Below, in pieces: positions 1 to 9,944 of a stretch of DNA of 61,436 nt. The translations under genes were made by a program, and so were the position numbers. Under the pieces are notes generated by a model that made no database searches, was not told the origin of the DNA, and saw only the letters and a list, made by a program, of their open reading frames with translations. Source of the DNA: Thiohalobacter sp. (GTDB lineage: Bacteria; Pseudomonadota; Gammaproteobacteria; DSM-19610); NCBI GenBank assembly GCA_026984835.1, contig JALSRI010000100.1, positions 1-61,436 of the forward strand, read 5' to 3'. The first letter of the stretch is position 1. Each line of letters opens with the position of its first letter.

Positions 1-207
1 GGCGCCGGCGACGACGGTGTCGGCGGCTCTGCAGCGGTGGTCCGGCAGGGCGGCTTCGTGTGGACGCAGTCGCCGGAGAGCTGCGTCATGCCCGGCCTGC
101 CGGACGCGGTGCGGCGCGCCGGCCACGATTCGTTCAGTGGTTCGCCGGAGGAACTGGCGCAGGAACTCTACAGACATTGCAGTGCCGTTCAGCACAGACC
201 CTGTTGA
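1..207 (+). CDS. CheB-type chemotaxis methylesterase, C-terminal fragment
   Basis: Frame 1 is open from the window edge to a TGA at 205-207, leaving 68 residues. It opens with GAGDDGVGG, followed by a GG...Q stretch and ESCVMPGLPDAV. This matches the end of the CheB catalytic domain (G-x-G-x-DG, then Q-x-ESCVV-x-GMP). The active-site Ser and His lie upstream of the window, but the late catalytic Asp region (GDDG) is visible. The next gene is a CheW-like protein, so this is probably the end of a chemosensory operon, perhaps of the pilus (Chp) type. That assignment is inferred from context only. Confidence 0.75.
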   Translation, partial: GAGDDGVGGSAAVVRQGGFVWTQSPESCVMPGLPDAVRRAGHDSFSGSPEELAQELYRHCSAVQHRPC

Positions 208-235
208 CACGGCCACGCGGACAAGGAGCAACAGC

Positions 236-712
236 ATGAACGATGCAGCAGTGGAAACGGTACGCAGCCTGTGGGTGCCGCTGGCGGGAACCAACCTCCT
301 GGTGCCCAATGTGGCCATCGCGGAAGTCATCGGCCACCAGCCCTACGAGACGCTGGCGGGCGGGCCGGACTGGCTGCTGGGGTCGCTGCGCTGGCGCGAT
401 ATCCTGGTGCCCGTCGTGTCCATGGAGCGGCTGCTGGGTTTCGAGTCACCGGACGCCGGCCGCGGTGCCCGCATCGCGGTGGTCAATTCCGTCAAGGCCG
501 ACAGCGGTCTGAGCTTCTACGCCATGCCCACCGCCGGCATCCCGCGGCTGTTCGCCGCCGACGAGGACGCTCTGGGTGAAGCCGCGCAGGTGGACGGGGC
601 CCGGGTCGAATACATCGCCTGCGGCGTGCAGATCGGCAGCGAGCGGGCGCTGGTGCCGAACATGGAGCTGATCGAGGTGTTGATCGCCGAGACCTGGAAA
701 CAGTTCTTCTGA
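236..712 (+). CDS. CheW-like chemotaxis coupling protein (ChpC-like)
   Basis: This is a 158-residue protein. ATG 236 is preceded by AAGGAG at 223-228, and a longer in-frame extension upstream is the out-of-frame shadow of cheB. The fold signature runs through the protein: an early VPLAGTNLLVPNVAIAEV strand, WLLGSLRWRDILVPVVSMERLLG in the middle, and GVQIGSERALVPNMELIEVL at the end. CheW-domain proteins scaffold receptors and the histidine kinase CheA. Single-domain proteins of this length after cheB resemble ChpC of the twitching-motility chemosensory system. The Chp label is inference, since no pil genes are in view. Confidence 0.75.
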   Translation: MNDAAVETVRSLWVPLAGTNLLVPNVAIAEVIGHQPYETLAGGPDWLLGSLRWRDILVPVVSMERLLGFESPDAGRGARIAVVNSVKADSGLSFYAMPTAGIPRLFAADEDALGEAAQVDGARVEYIACGVQIGSERALVPNMELIEVLIAETWKQFF

Positions 713-760
713 CGGCGTCCGTCGGGGCGCCGGATTTCCGCCACAGCGCCGTGGAATCCT

Positions 761-797
761 GGCGGGGTTCCCTTCGGTCATCCCACCCCACCCCGCA
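761..797. repeat. Degenerate GGGGT...ACCCC palindromic repeat
   Basis: The sequence GGCGGGGTTCCCTTCGGTCA followed by TCCCACCCC forms an imperfect hairpin. It lies between the convergent CheW-like gene and rsmE. It resembles the better-preserved copies at 21995-22060 and 33079-33110, but the loop has diverged. It may also act as a shared terminator; no U-tract is evident. Confidence 0.45.
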
Positions 798-835
798 CGT
801 TCATCACGGGGCTTCTTCGCCAGCCGCTGCCGCCC

Positions 836-1570
836 TTACCGGAAATCGCCCCACAACAGCTGCAGGGCGCTCAGCGCCGCCACGGCCGCCGTCTCGGTAC
901 GCAACACGCGCGGGCCGAGCCGCACGCCGCTGAAGCCGGCCGCCAGCGCCCTGTCGATCTCTTCCGGCTCGAGACCGCCTTCCGGGCCGCTCAGCAGCAG
1001 GATGCCGCCGCCGCGCCCGTCGAGCGAACGCAGGCCGGCTTCCGCCGCCGGGTCGAGCACCAGGCCGAGCTGATCGCTCCGCCGCGCGCGGCACCAGGCC
1101 GCCAGGTCCAGGGGCGGCGCCAGCTCCGGCACACGCACGCGGCCCGACTGCTCGCAGGCGGCGACGATCACGCCGCGCCAGTGCGCCAGGCGTCTGTCCA
1201 GGCGTCGGCCTTCCAGTTTCACCTGGGTACGGCGGCTCCACAGCGGCGTGATGCGCGACACGCCCAGCTCCACCGCCTTCTGCAGGGTGTAGTCCATGCG
1301 CTCGCCGCGCGACACCGCCTGGCCGAGGTGGATGTCCAGTGGCGACTCGCGCGCCGGGCTGGACGCAGGCCCGGTCTCGACCCGCACGCGTTTCCCTTCC
1401 AGGGCGACGATGTGCGCCGGGTATTCCCGGCCGTCGCCGTTGAACAGCACCAGGGCATCGCCGGCGCGGCGGCGCAGCACCTGGACGACGTGGCGGGCGG
1501 GGCCGGCCTCCAGCGCCAGCGTCTGCCCCGCCGTCAAGGGTTGGTCGGTGTGGACGCGGGGCGTACGCAT
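836..1570 (-). CDS. rsmE: 16S rRNA (uracil1498-N3)-methyltransferase RsmE
   Basis: This 244-residue protein methylates U1498 of 16S rRNA using SAM. It starts MRTPRVHTDQPL, with an N-terminal PUA-like barrel (HVVQVLRRRAGDALVLFNGDG). The SPOUT/trefoil-knot domain carries the family signatures KAVELGVSRITPLWSRR, ACEQSGR, LLLSGPEGGLEPEEID and LGPRVLRTETAAVAAL, which form the SAM-binding knot. It lies 3 bp after the bioA stop and closes an apparent four-gene minus-strand transcription unit (MFP, RND pump, bioA, rsmE). Length and motif order are normal for the family. Confidence 0.95.
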   Translation of the reverse strand: MRTPRVHTDQPLTAGQTLALEAGPARHVVQVLRRRAGDALVLFNGDGREYPAHIVALEGKRVRVETGPASSPARESPLDIHLGQAVSRGERMDYTLQKAVELGVSRITPLWSRRTQVKLEGRRLDRRLAHWRGVIVAACEQSGRVRVPELAPPLDLAAWCRARRSDQLGLVLDPAAEAGLRSLDGRGGGILLLSGPEGGLEPEEIDRALAAGFSGVRLGPRVLRTETAAVAALSALQLLWGDFR

Positions 1571-1573
1571 CGC

Positions 1574-2923
1574 TCAGGCTTCGACCGCCCGGAGGATGCC
1601 CTGCCAGGCGACCTCCACCATGCGCCGGATCTGCTCGTCGTCGATGACATAGGGCGGCATGAAATAGACCACGTTGCCGAGCGGTCGCAGCAGCACGCCA
1701 TTGGCCAGGCCGTGCCGGTAGACGTGCAGGCCGCGCCGCTCCTGCCAGGGGTAGGGGCTGCGGCTGGCCTTGTCCCGTACCAGTTCGATGGCCAGGATCA
1801 TGCCGCGCTGGCGCACCTCGCCGACGTTGGGGTGGTCGCGGAAGGGTTCGGTGAGTTCGGCCATGAGGGCGGCGCGCTTCCGGTTGGCGGCCAGCACGTC
1901 GTCGTCGCGGAAGATGTCGAGGGTGGCCAGCGCGGCGCGGCAGCCCAGTGCGTTGCCGGTGTAGCTGTGCGAGTGCAGGAAGGCGGTCAGCTTCTCGTAG
2001 TCGTCGTAGAAGGCGTCGTAGACTCCGCCGCGGGTCAACACCACCGACAGCGGCAGGTAGCCGCCGGTCAGGCCCTTGGACAGGCACAGGAAATCGGGGC
2101 TGATGCCGGCCTGCTCGCAGGCGAACAGGGTGCCGGTGCGGCCGAAGCCGACCGCGATCTCGTCGGCGATCAGGTGCACCTGGTAGTGGTCGCAGGCCTC
2201 GCGCAGCAGGCGCAGGTAGATCGGGTCGTACATGCGCATGTAGCCGGCGCATTGCACCAGCGGCTCGACGATCACCGCGCAGGTCTCGCCGGCATGGCGC
2301 TCCAGCGCCCGGCGCATGGGCTCGAACAGGCGTTCGCTGTAGTCGGCGCAGGATTCGCCCGGCTCGCGGTGGAAGCAGTCCGGCGACGGCACCCGCAGGG
2401 TGTCCATGAGCAGCGGGCCGTAGGTGTCGCGGTACAGTTCCACGCTGCCCACTGCCAGCGCGCCCAGGGTCTCGCCGTGGTAGCTGTTCTCCAGGGTGAT
2501 GAATCTGGTCTTGCCGCTCCGGCCGCGGTTGCGCCAGTAGTGGAAACTCATCTTCAGCGCCACTTCGACGGCCGAGGAGCCGTTGTCGGCATAGAAGCAC
2601 TTGTCGAGACCGGCCGGCGTGATCTGCACCAGGCGTTCCGACAGTTCCACCACCGCCTCGTGGGTGAAGCCGGCCAGGATGGCGTGTTCCAGGGTGTCGA
2701 GCTGGCCGCGCAGGGCCGCGTTGATGCGCGGGTTGCAGTGGCCGAACAGGTTCACCCACCAGGAACTGATGGCGTCCAGGTAGCGGTTGCCGTCGAAATC
2801 CTCCAGCCACACGCCCTCGCCGCGGCGGATGGGGACCATGGGCAGCCACTCGTGGTCCTTCATCTGGGTGCAGGGGTGCCACAGCACCGCCAGGTCGCGG
2901 GCCACCAGCTCGGCGTTGTTCAT
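1574..2923 (-). CDS. bioA: Adenosylmethionine-8-amino-7-oxononanoate aminotransferase BioA
   Basis: This 449-residue PLP-dependent class III aminotransferase catalyses the KAPA-to-DAPA step of biotin synthesis, with SAM as amino donor. Visible signatures are LWHPCTQMKDHE at the N-terminus, AISSWWVNLFGHCNPRI, the PLP-binding DEIAVGFGRTGTLFACE, and the Schiff-base lysine in CLSKGLTGGYLPLSVVLT. ATG 2923 overlaps the RND pump stop (2920-2922) as ATGA, so translation is probably coupled. A long in-frame extension beyond this start is only a shadow of the pump gene. No other bio gene is in the window. Confidence 0.95.
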   Translation of the reverse strand: MNNAELVARDLAVLWHPCTQMKDHEWLPMVPIRRGEGVWLEDFDGNRYLDAISSWWVNLFGHCNPRINAALRGQLDTLEHAILAGFTHEAVVELSERLVQITPAGLDKCFYADNGSSAVEVALKMSFHYWRNRGRSGKTRFITLENSYHGETLGALAVGSVELYRDTYGPLLMDTLRVPSPDCFHREPGESCADYSERLFEPMRRALERHAGETCAVIVEPLVQCAGYMRMYDPIYLRLLREACDHYQVHLIADEIAVGFGRTGTLFACEQAGISPDFLCLSKGLTGGYLPLSVVLTRGGVYDAFYDDYEKLTAFLHSHSYTGNALGCRAALATLDIFRDDDVLAANRKRAALMAELTEPFRDHPNVGEVRQRGMILAIELVRDKASRSPYPWQERRGLHVYRHGLANGVLLRPLGNVVYFMPPYVIDDEQIRRMVEVAWQGILRAVEA

Positions 2924-5900
2924 GGGCGGGACAGGGTCTTGTGGCGCAGCGCGTAGTACATCACCGGTATGACCAGGAGGGTCAGCAGGGTGGACACCAG
3001 GATACCGAAGATGAGACTGATGGCCAGGCCGCTGAAAATGGGGTCGTCGAGGATGAACAACGCCCCCAGCATGGCGGCCAGTCCGGTCAGCACGATGGGC
3101 TTGGCGCGCACCGCGCCGGCGCGGATCACCGCCTCGTCGAAGGGCAGTCCCTGTTTCACCGAGTCGTTGATGAAATCCACCAGCAGGATGGAATTGCGCA
3201 CGATGATGCCGGCCAGGGCGATCATGCCGATCATGGAAGTGGCGGTGAACTTGGCGCCCAGCAGTGCGTGGCCCGGCAGCACGCCGATGATGGTCAGCGG
3301 GATGGGCGCCATGATGACCAGCGGCACCAGGTAGGAACCGAACTGGGCCACCACCAGCAGGTAGATCAGGATCAGGCCGACCGAATAGGCGATGCCCATG
3401 TCGCGGAAGGTCTCGTAGGTGATCTGCCACTCGCCGTCCCACTTCATGCTGTATTCGTAGGGGTTGTCCGGCTGCTGGATGAAGAACTGGCGGATGTCGC
3501 GGGTGGCGTCGCCTTGCAGCAGCGCCGAGCGGATCTCGAACATGCCGTAGAGCGGACTGTCCAGGGTTCCGGCCATGTCGCCGGTGACATAGACCACGGG
3601 CAGCAGGTCCTTGTGGTGGATGGCGTGTTCCAGGGTGCCTTTTTCGACCCGCACCACCTCGGCCAGCGGCACCAGGGCGCCGCCGCGCGCGCGCACCCGC
3701 ATGGCCAGCAGCGCGTCCAGGTCGGCCCGGGTGGCCAGCGGCGCCTGCAGGCGCACCGGCACCGGGTACTTGCTGTGGCGGCTGTGCAGGTAGGTGACGT
3801 CTTCGCCGCCCAGGGCCGCGGCCAGGGTGTCGACGACGGTCTGCTGCGACACGCCCAGGCGGGCGGCGCGCTGGCGGTCCACGCGCAGCGTCCATTTCTG
3901 CTGGGCGGCCTCGATGCTGTCGTCGACGTCGACGATGTCGGGGGTGGCGGCGAAGGCGGCGCGAATGCGTTTCGCGGCGTCGATCTGTCCCGCGTAGTCC
4001 AGGCCGTAGACCTCGGCCACCAGCGGCGACAGCACCGGCGGCCCCGGCGGCACCTCGGCCAGCTTGACGTTGGCGCCGAAGCGCGCGGCGATGGCCTGCA
4101 GAGGTTCGCGCACGGCGCGGGCGATGTCGTGGCTCTTGCGCTCGCGGTGCGCCTTGTCGGCCAGGTTGACCTGGATGTCGCCCTGGTAGGGCGCGGAGCG
4201 CAGGTAGTACTGCCGCACCAGGCCGTTGAAATTGATGGGCGCCGCGGTGCCGGCATAGGTCTGCACATTGTCCACCTCGGGCACCCGGAGCAGGTAGCCG
4301 GCCAGCGCGTCTAGCACCGCCGAGGTCTGTTCCACCGGGGTGCCCTCCGGCATGTCGACGACGACCTGGAATTCCGACTTGTTGTCGAAGGGCAGCATCT
4401 TCAGCACCACCACCTTGAACACCGCCAGGCTGACGGACAGGGCGATCAGCAGCAGCACCACGATGACCAGCATCCGGCGCCGGCCCTTGCCGGCATCGCC
4501 GCCGAGAAAGGGGCCGATGGCGCGCCGGAACAGGGCATTGAGGCGCCGGTCCATGGCCGATTCTCCCGCCGCGTGGGCGACCTTGCCCAGGGTACGGGAG
4601 CTCAGCCAGGGCGTGACCACGAAGGCCACCAGCAGCGAGATGAGCATGCCGATGCTGGCGTTGATGGGGATGGGGCTCATGTAGGGACCCATCAGGCCGG
4701 TCACGAAAGCCATCGGCAGCAGGGCGGCGATGACGGTGAAGGTGGCCAGTATGGTCGGGCCGCCGACCTCGTCCACCGCCGCCGGGATGGCCTCGGCCAG
4801 CGGGCGGCCGCCCATCTGCAGGTGGCGGTGGATGTTCTCCACCACCACGATGGCGTCGTCGACCAGGATGCCGATGGAGAAGATCAGCGCGAACAGCGAC
4901 ACCCGGTTGAGGGTGAAGCCCCAGGCCCAGGAGGCGAACAGGGTCAGCGCCAGGGTCACCACCACCGCGGTACCGACGATGAGCGCCTCGCGCCAGCCCA
5001 GCGCAAACAGCACCAGCAGCACCACGAAGGTGGTGGCGAAGACGAGCTTGCCGATCAGGGTGCGGGCCTTGTCGTTGGCGGTGACGCCGTAGTTGCGCGT
5101 CACCGTGGCATGGATGTTGTCCGGCACGAAGATGCCGCGCAGGTGCTCCAGGCGCTCGATGACCTGGTCGGCGATGCGCACGGCGTTGGTGCCGGGTTTC
5201 TTGGCGATGGCGACGGTGACCGCCGGGCGCAGCAGACCGGCGGCGCCGGCGTCCCCGGCCGCCGGGCCGGTGGCCGTCCACACCAGCCTGCCGGGCTGGT
5301 CCGGGCCGCGGCGGATGTCGGCCACGTCGCCCAGGAACACGGGGTTGTCGTCGTGGACGCCGATCACCAGCTGCTCCAGGTCGTCGGTGGCGCCGAAGAA
5401 GGTGCCGGCCTGGATCTCGATCACTTCGTTGTCCGTGATCAGGTGGCCGGCGTCCAGCGAGCGGTTGCCCGCCATCAGCGCGCCGCGCAGATCCTCCAGC
5501 GTGATGCCGTAGCCGGCCGCCCGCTGCGGGTCGAGCAGCACCCGCACCAGCTTGCCGGGTCCGCCGAGGGTGTAGATGTCGCGCGTCCCGGGCACGCGCT
5601 TGAGTTCCGCCTCGATGGTGTGGGCCACGCGCTCCAGTTCATAGGCGCCGATGCGGTCGTCGTCGCTCCAGAAGGTCAGGCTGACGATGGGCACATCGTC
5701 GATGCCCTTGGGCTTGATCAGCGGCCGGCCCGTGCCCAGGTTGGGCGGCAGCCAGTCCTGCTTGGAGTAGATGGCGTTGTAGAGGCGCACGATGGCCTGG
5801 GTGCGATCCTCGTTGACCCGGTACTCGACGGTCAGCACCGCCATGCCGGGCCGGGATACCGAATAGATATGCTTCACGCCGTCGATCTCCGACAGGATCT

Positions 5901-6114
5901 GCTCCGCCGGGGTGGTGACGAGCTGCTCGACCTCGCGCGCCGTGGCGCCGGGAAAGGGGATGAAGACGTTGGCGAAGGTGACGTCGATCTGCGGTTCTTC
6001 CTCGCGCGGCGTGACCAGCACGGCGAACAGCCCCAGCAGCAGGCCGGCCAGCGCCAGCAGCGGCGTGATCTCCGAGTCCTGGAACTGCCTGGCGATGCGG
6101 CCCGAGATCCCCAT
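2920..6114 (-). CDS. RND efflux pump, AcrB/HAE1-type inner-membrane subunit
   Basis: This 1064-residue protein has the RND layout: an N-terminal TM segment (LLALAGLLLGLFAVLVT), a large periplasmic loop, a TM block with DDAIVVVENIHRHL, a second loop, and a C-terminal TM block with GLAAMLGALFILDDPIF. The D-D pair in the TM4 region (SIGILVDDAIVVVEN) fits the proton relay. Such pumps export drugs, metals or solvents by proton antiport, working with a membrane-fusion protein and an outer-membrane channel. The MFP gene lies 9 bp upstream and no TolC-like gene is present here. Substrate cannot be inferred. Confidence 0.93.
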   Translation of the reverse strand: MGISGRIARQFQDSEITPLLALAGLLLGLFAVLVTPREEEPQIDVTFANVFIPFPGATAREVEQLVTTPAEQILSEIDGVKHIYSVSRPGMAVLTVEYRVNEDRTQAIVRLYNAIYSKQDWLPPNLGTGRPLIKPKGIDDVPIVSLTFWSDDDRIGAYELERVAHTIEAELKRVPGTRDIYTLGGPGKLVRVLLDPQRAAGYGITLEDLRGALMAGNRSLDAGHLITDNEVIEIQAGTFFGATDDLEQLVIGVHDDNPVFLGDVADIRRGPDQPGRLVWTATGPAAGDAGAAGLLRPAVTVAIAKKPGTNAVRIADQVIERLEHLRGIFVPDNIHATVTRNYGVTANDKARTLIGKLVFATTFVVLLVLFALGWREALIVGTAVVVTLALTLFASWAWGFTLNRVSLFALIFSIGILVDDAIVVVENIHRHLQMGGRPLAEAIPAAVDEVGGPTILATFTVIAALLPMAFVTGLMGPYMSPIPINASIGMLISLLVAFVVTPWLSSRTLGKVAHAAGESAMDRRLNALFRRAIGPFLGGDAGKGRRRMLVIVVLLLIALSVSLAVFKVVVLKMLPFDNKSEFQVVVDMPEGTPVEQTSAVLDALAGYLLRVPEVDNVQTYAGTAAPINFNGLVRQYYLRSAPYQGDIQVNLADKAHRERKSHDIARAVREPLQAIAARFGANVKLAEVPPGPPVLSPLVAEVYGLDYAGQIDAAKRIRAAFAATPDIVDVDDSIEAAQQKWTLRVDRQRAARLGVSQQTVVDTLAAALGGEDVTYLHSRHSKYPVPVRLQAPLATRADLDALLAMRVRARGGALVPLAEVVRVEKGTLEHAIHHKDLLPVVYVTGDMAGTLDSPLYGMFEIRSALLQGDATRDIRQFFIQQPDNPYEYSMKWDGEWQITYETFRDMGIAYSVGLILIYLLVVAQFGSYLVPLVIMAPIPLTIIGVLPGHALLGAKFTATSMIGMIALAGIIVRNSILLVDFINDSVKQGLPFDEAVIRAGAVRAKPIVLTGLAAMLGALFILDDPIFSGLAISLIFGILVSTLLTLLVIPVMYYALRHKTLSRP

Positions 6115-6123
6115 GGCGCGGGC

Positions 6124-7158
6124 CTAGCGCCGGGTCTTCAGGTAGATGCCGGCCTGGATGGGATCGAGCGCCACCCGTTCGCCCGGCCGCAGCCCGGCCA
6201 CCACCTCGATGCGGTCGCCGAACTGCCGGCCGAGGCGCAACTGGCGCAGCCGCACGCGGCCATCGGCGTCCAGGACATAGACGGCGGTCAGCTCGCTGCG
6301 GCGGACGATGGCGCCCTGTGGCAGCAGGATGAGCTGCCTGGGCTCGGTCGGGAAGGCGACCTTGACCAGCATGCCGGGATACAGCCCGGTCTGGCCCGGC
6401 GGCAGCTGCACCCGCACGGTGAAGCTGTGGCTGTGTGCATCGGCGAACGGGAACACCGTCAGCTTTTCGCTGGTGATGGGCGTCGCCCCTTCCCCCGGCG
6501 GCGTGACGGTCGCCGTGCCCGCCTTGCGCACGGTGTGGATGTAGGTCTGCGGCACGCTGACGCTGACGCGCAGCGATTCCAGCGAAATGCCGGTCATCAG
6601 CGGCTGGCCTACGGTGACGCTCTCGCCCACTTCCACGTGTCGCTCGGTGACGATGCCCGGATAGGGGGCGCGCACCACGGTGTGTTCCAGCTTCTCCTCG
6701 GCCCGGGCGACGGCGCTGCGGGCCGCCTTGAGGCGGGCCTGGGCGGCCTTCCAGGCGGCGCGGGCGCGGTCCATGTCCGATTTCGACACCAGCTTGCGCT
6801 TGTACACGTCGCGGATGCGCCGGAATTCGTTCTCGGCCTCCCGGGCGCGCGCCTCGGCCTCGGCCAGCTTGGCCTTGGCGCGGTCCAGTTCGGCCTGCTG
6901 CTCGCGGGCGCGGAAGCGGATCAGGATGGCGCCCTGCGGCACCTCGTCGTCGACGTCGAAGTTGATTTCCTCGATGCGCCCGGCGATCTGGGCCGAGACG
7001 GTCGATTTGTTGACCGCCTCGATGGTGCCGTCGAACCAGCGCTGCCAGACCACCGGTTCCGGTTGCAGCAGTAGGGTGGGGAAGGGCAGCCGGGACTCCG
7101 CGGCGCCGGCCGGTGGAGCGAGCAGAAGCAGGATCAGCAGACAGCTCGTGACGCGCAT
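6124..7158 (-). CDS. RND efflux periplasmic adaptor (membrane-fusion protein)
   Basis: This 344-residue protein has a signal peptide (LLILLLLAPPAGAAES). It then shows the lipoyl half-motif VSAQIAGRIEEINFDVDDEV, an alpha-helical hairpin rich in Ala/Arg/Glu (about residues 85-150), the second lipoyl half (HTVVRAPYPGIVTERHVEVG) and a beta-barrel domain (GLYPGMLVKVAFP). This is the HlyD/AcrA order. It bridges the RND pump encoded 9 bp downstream to an outer-membrane channel. It is the first gene of the MFP-RND-bioA-rsmE run; 146 bp separate it from metF and no clear promoter was recognised there. Confidence 0.92.
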   Translation of the reverse strand: MRVTSCLLILLLLAPPAGAAESRLPFPTLLLQPEPVVWQRWFDGTIEAVNKSTVSAQIAGRIEEINFDVDDEVPQGAILIRFRAREQQAELDRAKAKLAEAEARAREAENEFRRIRDVYKRKLVSKSDMDRARAAWKAAQARLKAARSAVARAEEKLEHTVVRAPYPGIVTERHVEVGESVTVGQPLMTGISLESLRVSVSVPQTYIHTVRKAGTATVTPPGEGATPITSEKLTVFPFADAHSHSFTVRVQLPPGQTGLYPGMLVKVAFPTEPRQLILLPQGAIVRRSELTAVYVLDADGRVRLRQLRLGRQFGDRIEVVAGLRPGERVALDPIQAGIYLKTRR

Positions 7159-7303
7159 GGTGGCAGGCTCGTTGGAAAGTTGGGGGAAGTCTACTCAGGG
7201 AAGCCGGGTGACGGCAAGCAGCGGGCCGGATGGAAGCCGATCCGGCCAACGGGTGGGGGCGATGTGGATGAAGGGAATCCCGCCATGACCCTTCGGCGGC
7301 TGA

Positions 7304-8152
7304 TCACAGGCCGAGCTTGCGCCAGATCGCCTGCGTCGGCCCCGCCTGGTTCATGGTGTAGAAATGCAGCCCCGGCGCGCCGGCCTCCAGCAGCCGCCGG
7401 CACATGTCGGTCACCACCTCCTCGCCGAAGGCGCGGATGGCGGCGCGGTCGTCGCCGAAGCCCTCCAGGCGCTTGCGGATCCAGCGCGGGATCTCGGCGC
7501 CGCACATGTCGGAGAAGCGCGCCAGCTGGGTGTAGTTGGTGATGGGCATGATGCCGGGCACGATGGGGATGTCCAGGCCGCGCCGTTCACACTGGTCGAC
7601 GAAATGGAAATAGGCGTCGGCGTTGTAGAAATACTGGGTGATGGCGCTGTCGGCGCCGGCCTCCACCTTGCGCTTGAAGTTGTCCAGGTCGGCCTGGGCG
7701 CTGGGCGCCTGCGGGTGGAACTCCGGGTAGGCGGCGACCTCGATGTGGAAGTGATCGCCGGTCTCGGCGCGGATGAATTCCACCAGCTCGTTGGCGTAGC
7801 GGAACTCGCCGGGCAGGCCCATGCCCGAGGGCAGGTCGCCGCGCAGCGCCACGATGTGACGGATGCCGGCCTTGCGGTAGGCGTCGAGGATTTCGCGGAT
7901 GTTCTCCCGCGTCGAGCCGACGCAGGACAGGTGCGGCGCTGCCTCGATGCCCGAGTCGCGCTGGATCTCCACCACCGTGTCGAAGGTGCGCTCGCGGGTC
8001 GAGCCGCCGGCGCCGAAGGTGACGGAGAAGAAGCGCGGCTTCAGCCTGGCCAGCTCGTCGCGGGTGTGGCGCAGCTTCTCGGCTCCCTCGTCGGTCTTGG
8101 GCGGGAAGAACTCGAAGCTGTAGGTGGGCTTGTGTTTTTTCTGTGAGTCCAT
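7304..8152 (-). CDS. metF: Methylenetetrahydrofolate reductase MetF
   Basis: This flavoenzyme reduces 5,10-CH2-THF to 5-CH3-THF for methionine synthesis. The 282-residue product begins MDSQKKHKPTYSFEFFPPKT, whose FEFFPPKT is the family hallmark, followed by VTFGAGGSTRERT, HLSCVGSTR, VALRGDLPSG, AITQYFYNADAY and VPGIMPITNYTQ. ATG 8152 matches where homologues begin; ATG 8164 is an alternative four codons upstream. Neither has a strong ribosome-binding site because a palindromic repeat occupies the upstream bases. It is the third gene of the metK-ahcY-metF SAM-cycle block. Confidence 0.93.
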   Translation of the reverse strand: MDSQKKHKPTYSFEFFPPKTDEGAEKLRHTRDELARLKPRFFSVTFGAGGSTRERTFDTVVEIQRDSGIEAAPHLSCVGSTRENIREILDAYRKAGIRHIVALRGDLPSGMGLPGEFRYANELVEFIRAETGDHFHIEVAAYPEFHPQAPSAQADLDNFKRKVEAGADSAITQYFYNADAYFHFVDQCERRGLDIPIVPGIMPITNYTQLARFSDMCGAEIPRWIRKRLEGFGDDRAAIRAFGEEVVTDMCRRLLEAGAPGLHFYTMNQAGPTQAIWRKLGL

Positions 8153-8162
8153 GGACTTGATC

Positions 8163-8281
8163 ATATGGCCACGGAAAGCACGGAAAACACGGACCAATGC
8201 CTCATAGGGGCGGGCCCGCGCTGCGCGCGGGGTCCGCAACAACGTTCTTGTCCGTGCTTTCCGCGCTTTCCGTGGCTATCT
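8163..8281. repeat. Nonamer-trimer inverted repeat, copy 1 (CACGGAAA family)
   Basis: The left arm (8165-8193) holds three tandem nonamers of type CACGGAAAG/A. The right arm (8249-8280) is their reverse complement, CCGTGCTTTCCGCGCTTTCC. Between them lies a second, GC-rich inverted repeat around GGGCCCGCGC/GCGCGGGGTCC. The element fills the ahcY-metF spacer. Copies 2 and 3 are at 9820-9928 and 19164-19279. Confidence 0.85.
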
Positions 8282-8297
8282 GTCTCTTTGAGGCTAT

Positions 8298-9710
<1,413 letters not shown>

Positions 9711-9731
9711 GTTCATCTCCTGTTCGAGCAA

Positions 9732-9808
9732 GATGAGCGCCGTTGTTCTGTTTCCGCTGATCCCCGAGCCTGACGGGTGGTCCCGCTGCAGCGCCCCTCG
9801 GGGAGGCA
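9732..9808 (-). promoter_or_regulatory. SAH riboswitch in the ahcY leader
   Basis: Read on the minus strand, the leader contains CCCCGAGGGGCGCTGCAGCG, then CCCGTCAGGCTCGGGG, and then AACAACGGCGCTCAT. These are the conserved blocks of the SAH riboswitch: CGAGG-GCGCTGC, CAGGCTCGG and AACGGCGCTC. CCCCGAG pairs with CTCGGGG to form P1, CGGG pairs with CCCG to form an internal stem, and GGGCGC pairs with GCGCTC for the pseudoknot. It ends about 22 bases before the ahcY start, suggesting control of ribosome access. SAH binding normally turns the gene on. A possible -10 (TATCAT, 9818-9823) lies just upstream inside repeat copy 2. Confidence 0.9.
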
Positions 9809-9819
9809 GTGTGGTTTAT

Positions 9820-9928
9820 GATAGCCACGGAAAGCACGGAAAGCACGGACAAAACCTTGTCACGTGCGGGAGCCGCGCTGCGCGCGCTCCCGAAAGCTGT
9901 TTTTTTCCGTGTTTTCCGTGGCTATTTG
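9820..9928. repeat. Nonamer-trimer inverted repeat, copy 2
   Basis: The left arm (9822-9850) is TAGCCACGGAAAGCACGGAA plus one more nonamer. The right arm (9905-9927) is TTCCGTGTTTTCCGTGGCTA and is shorter. The centre holds GGGAGC-CGCGC-TGC-GCGC-GCTCCC, a perfect GC hairpin. It fills the metK-ahcY spacer, abuts the SAH riboswitch and overlaps where the ahcY promoter must lie. Confidence 0.85.
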
Positions 9929-9944
9929 ACTGTCTTGACTACCT

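Noticed and set aside
1574-5281. Long in-frame extension of bioA to 1235 codons
   Set aside because: The upstream part is an out-of-phase shadow of the RND pump gene. The ATGA overlap at 2920-2923 and the conserved BioA N-terminus fix the real start.
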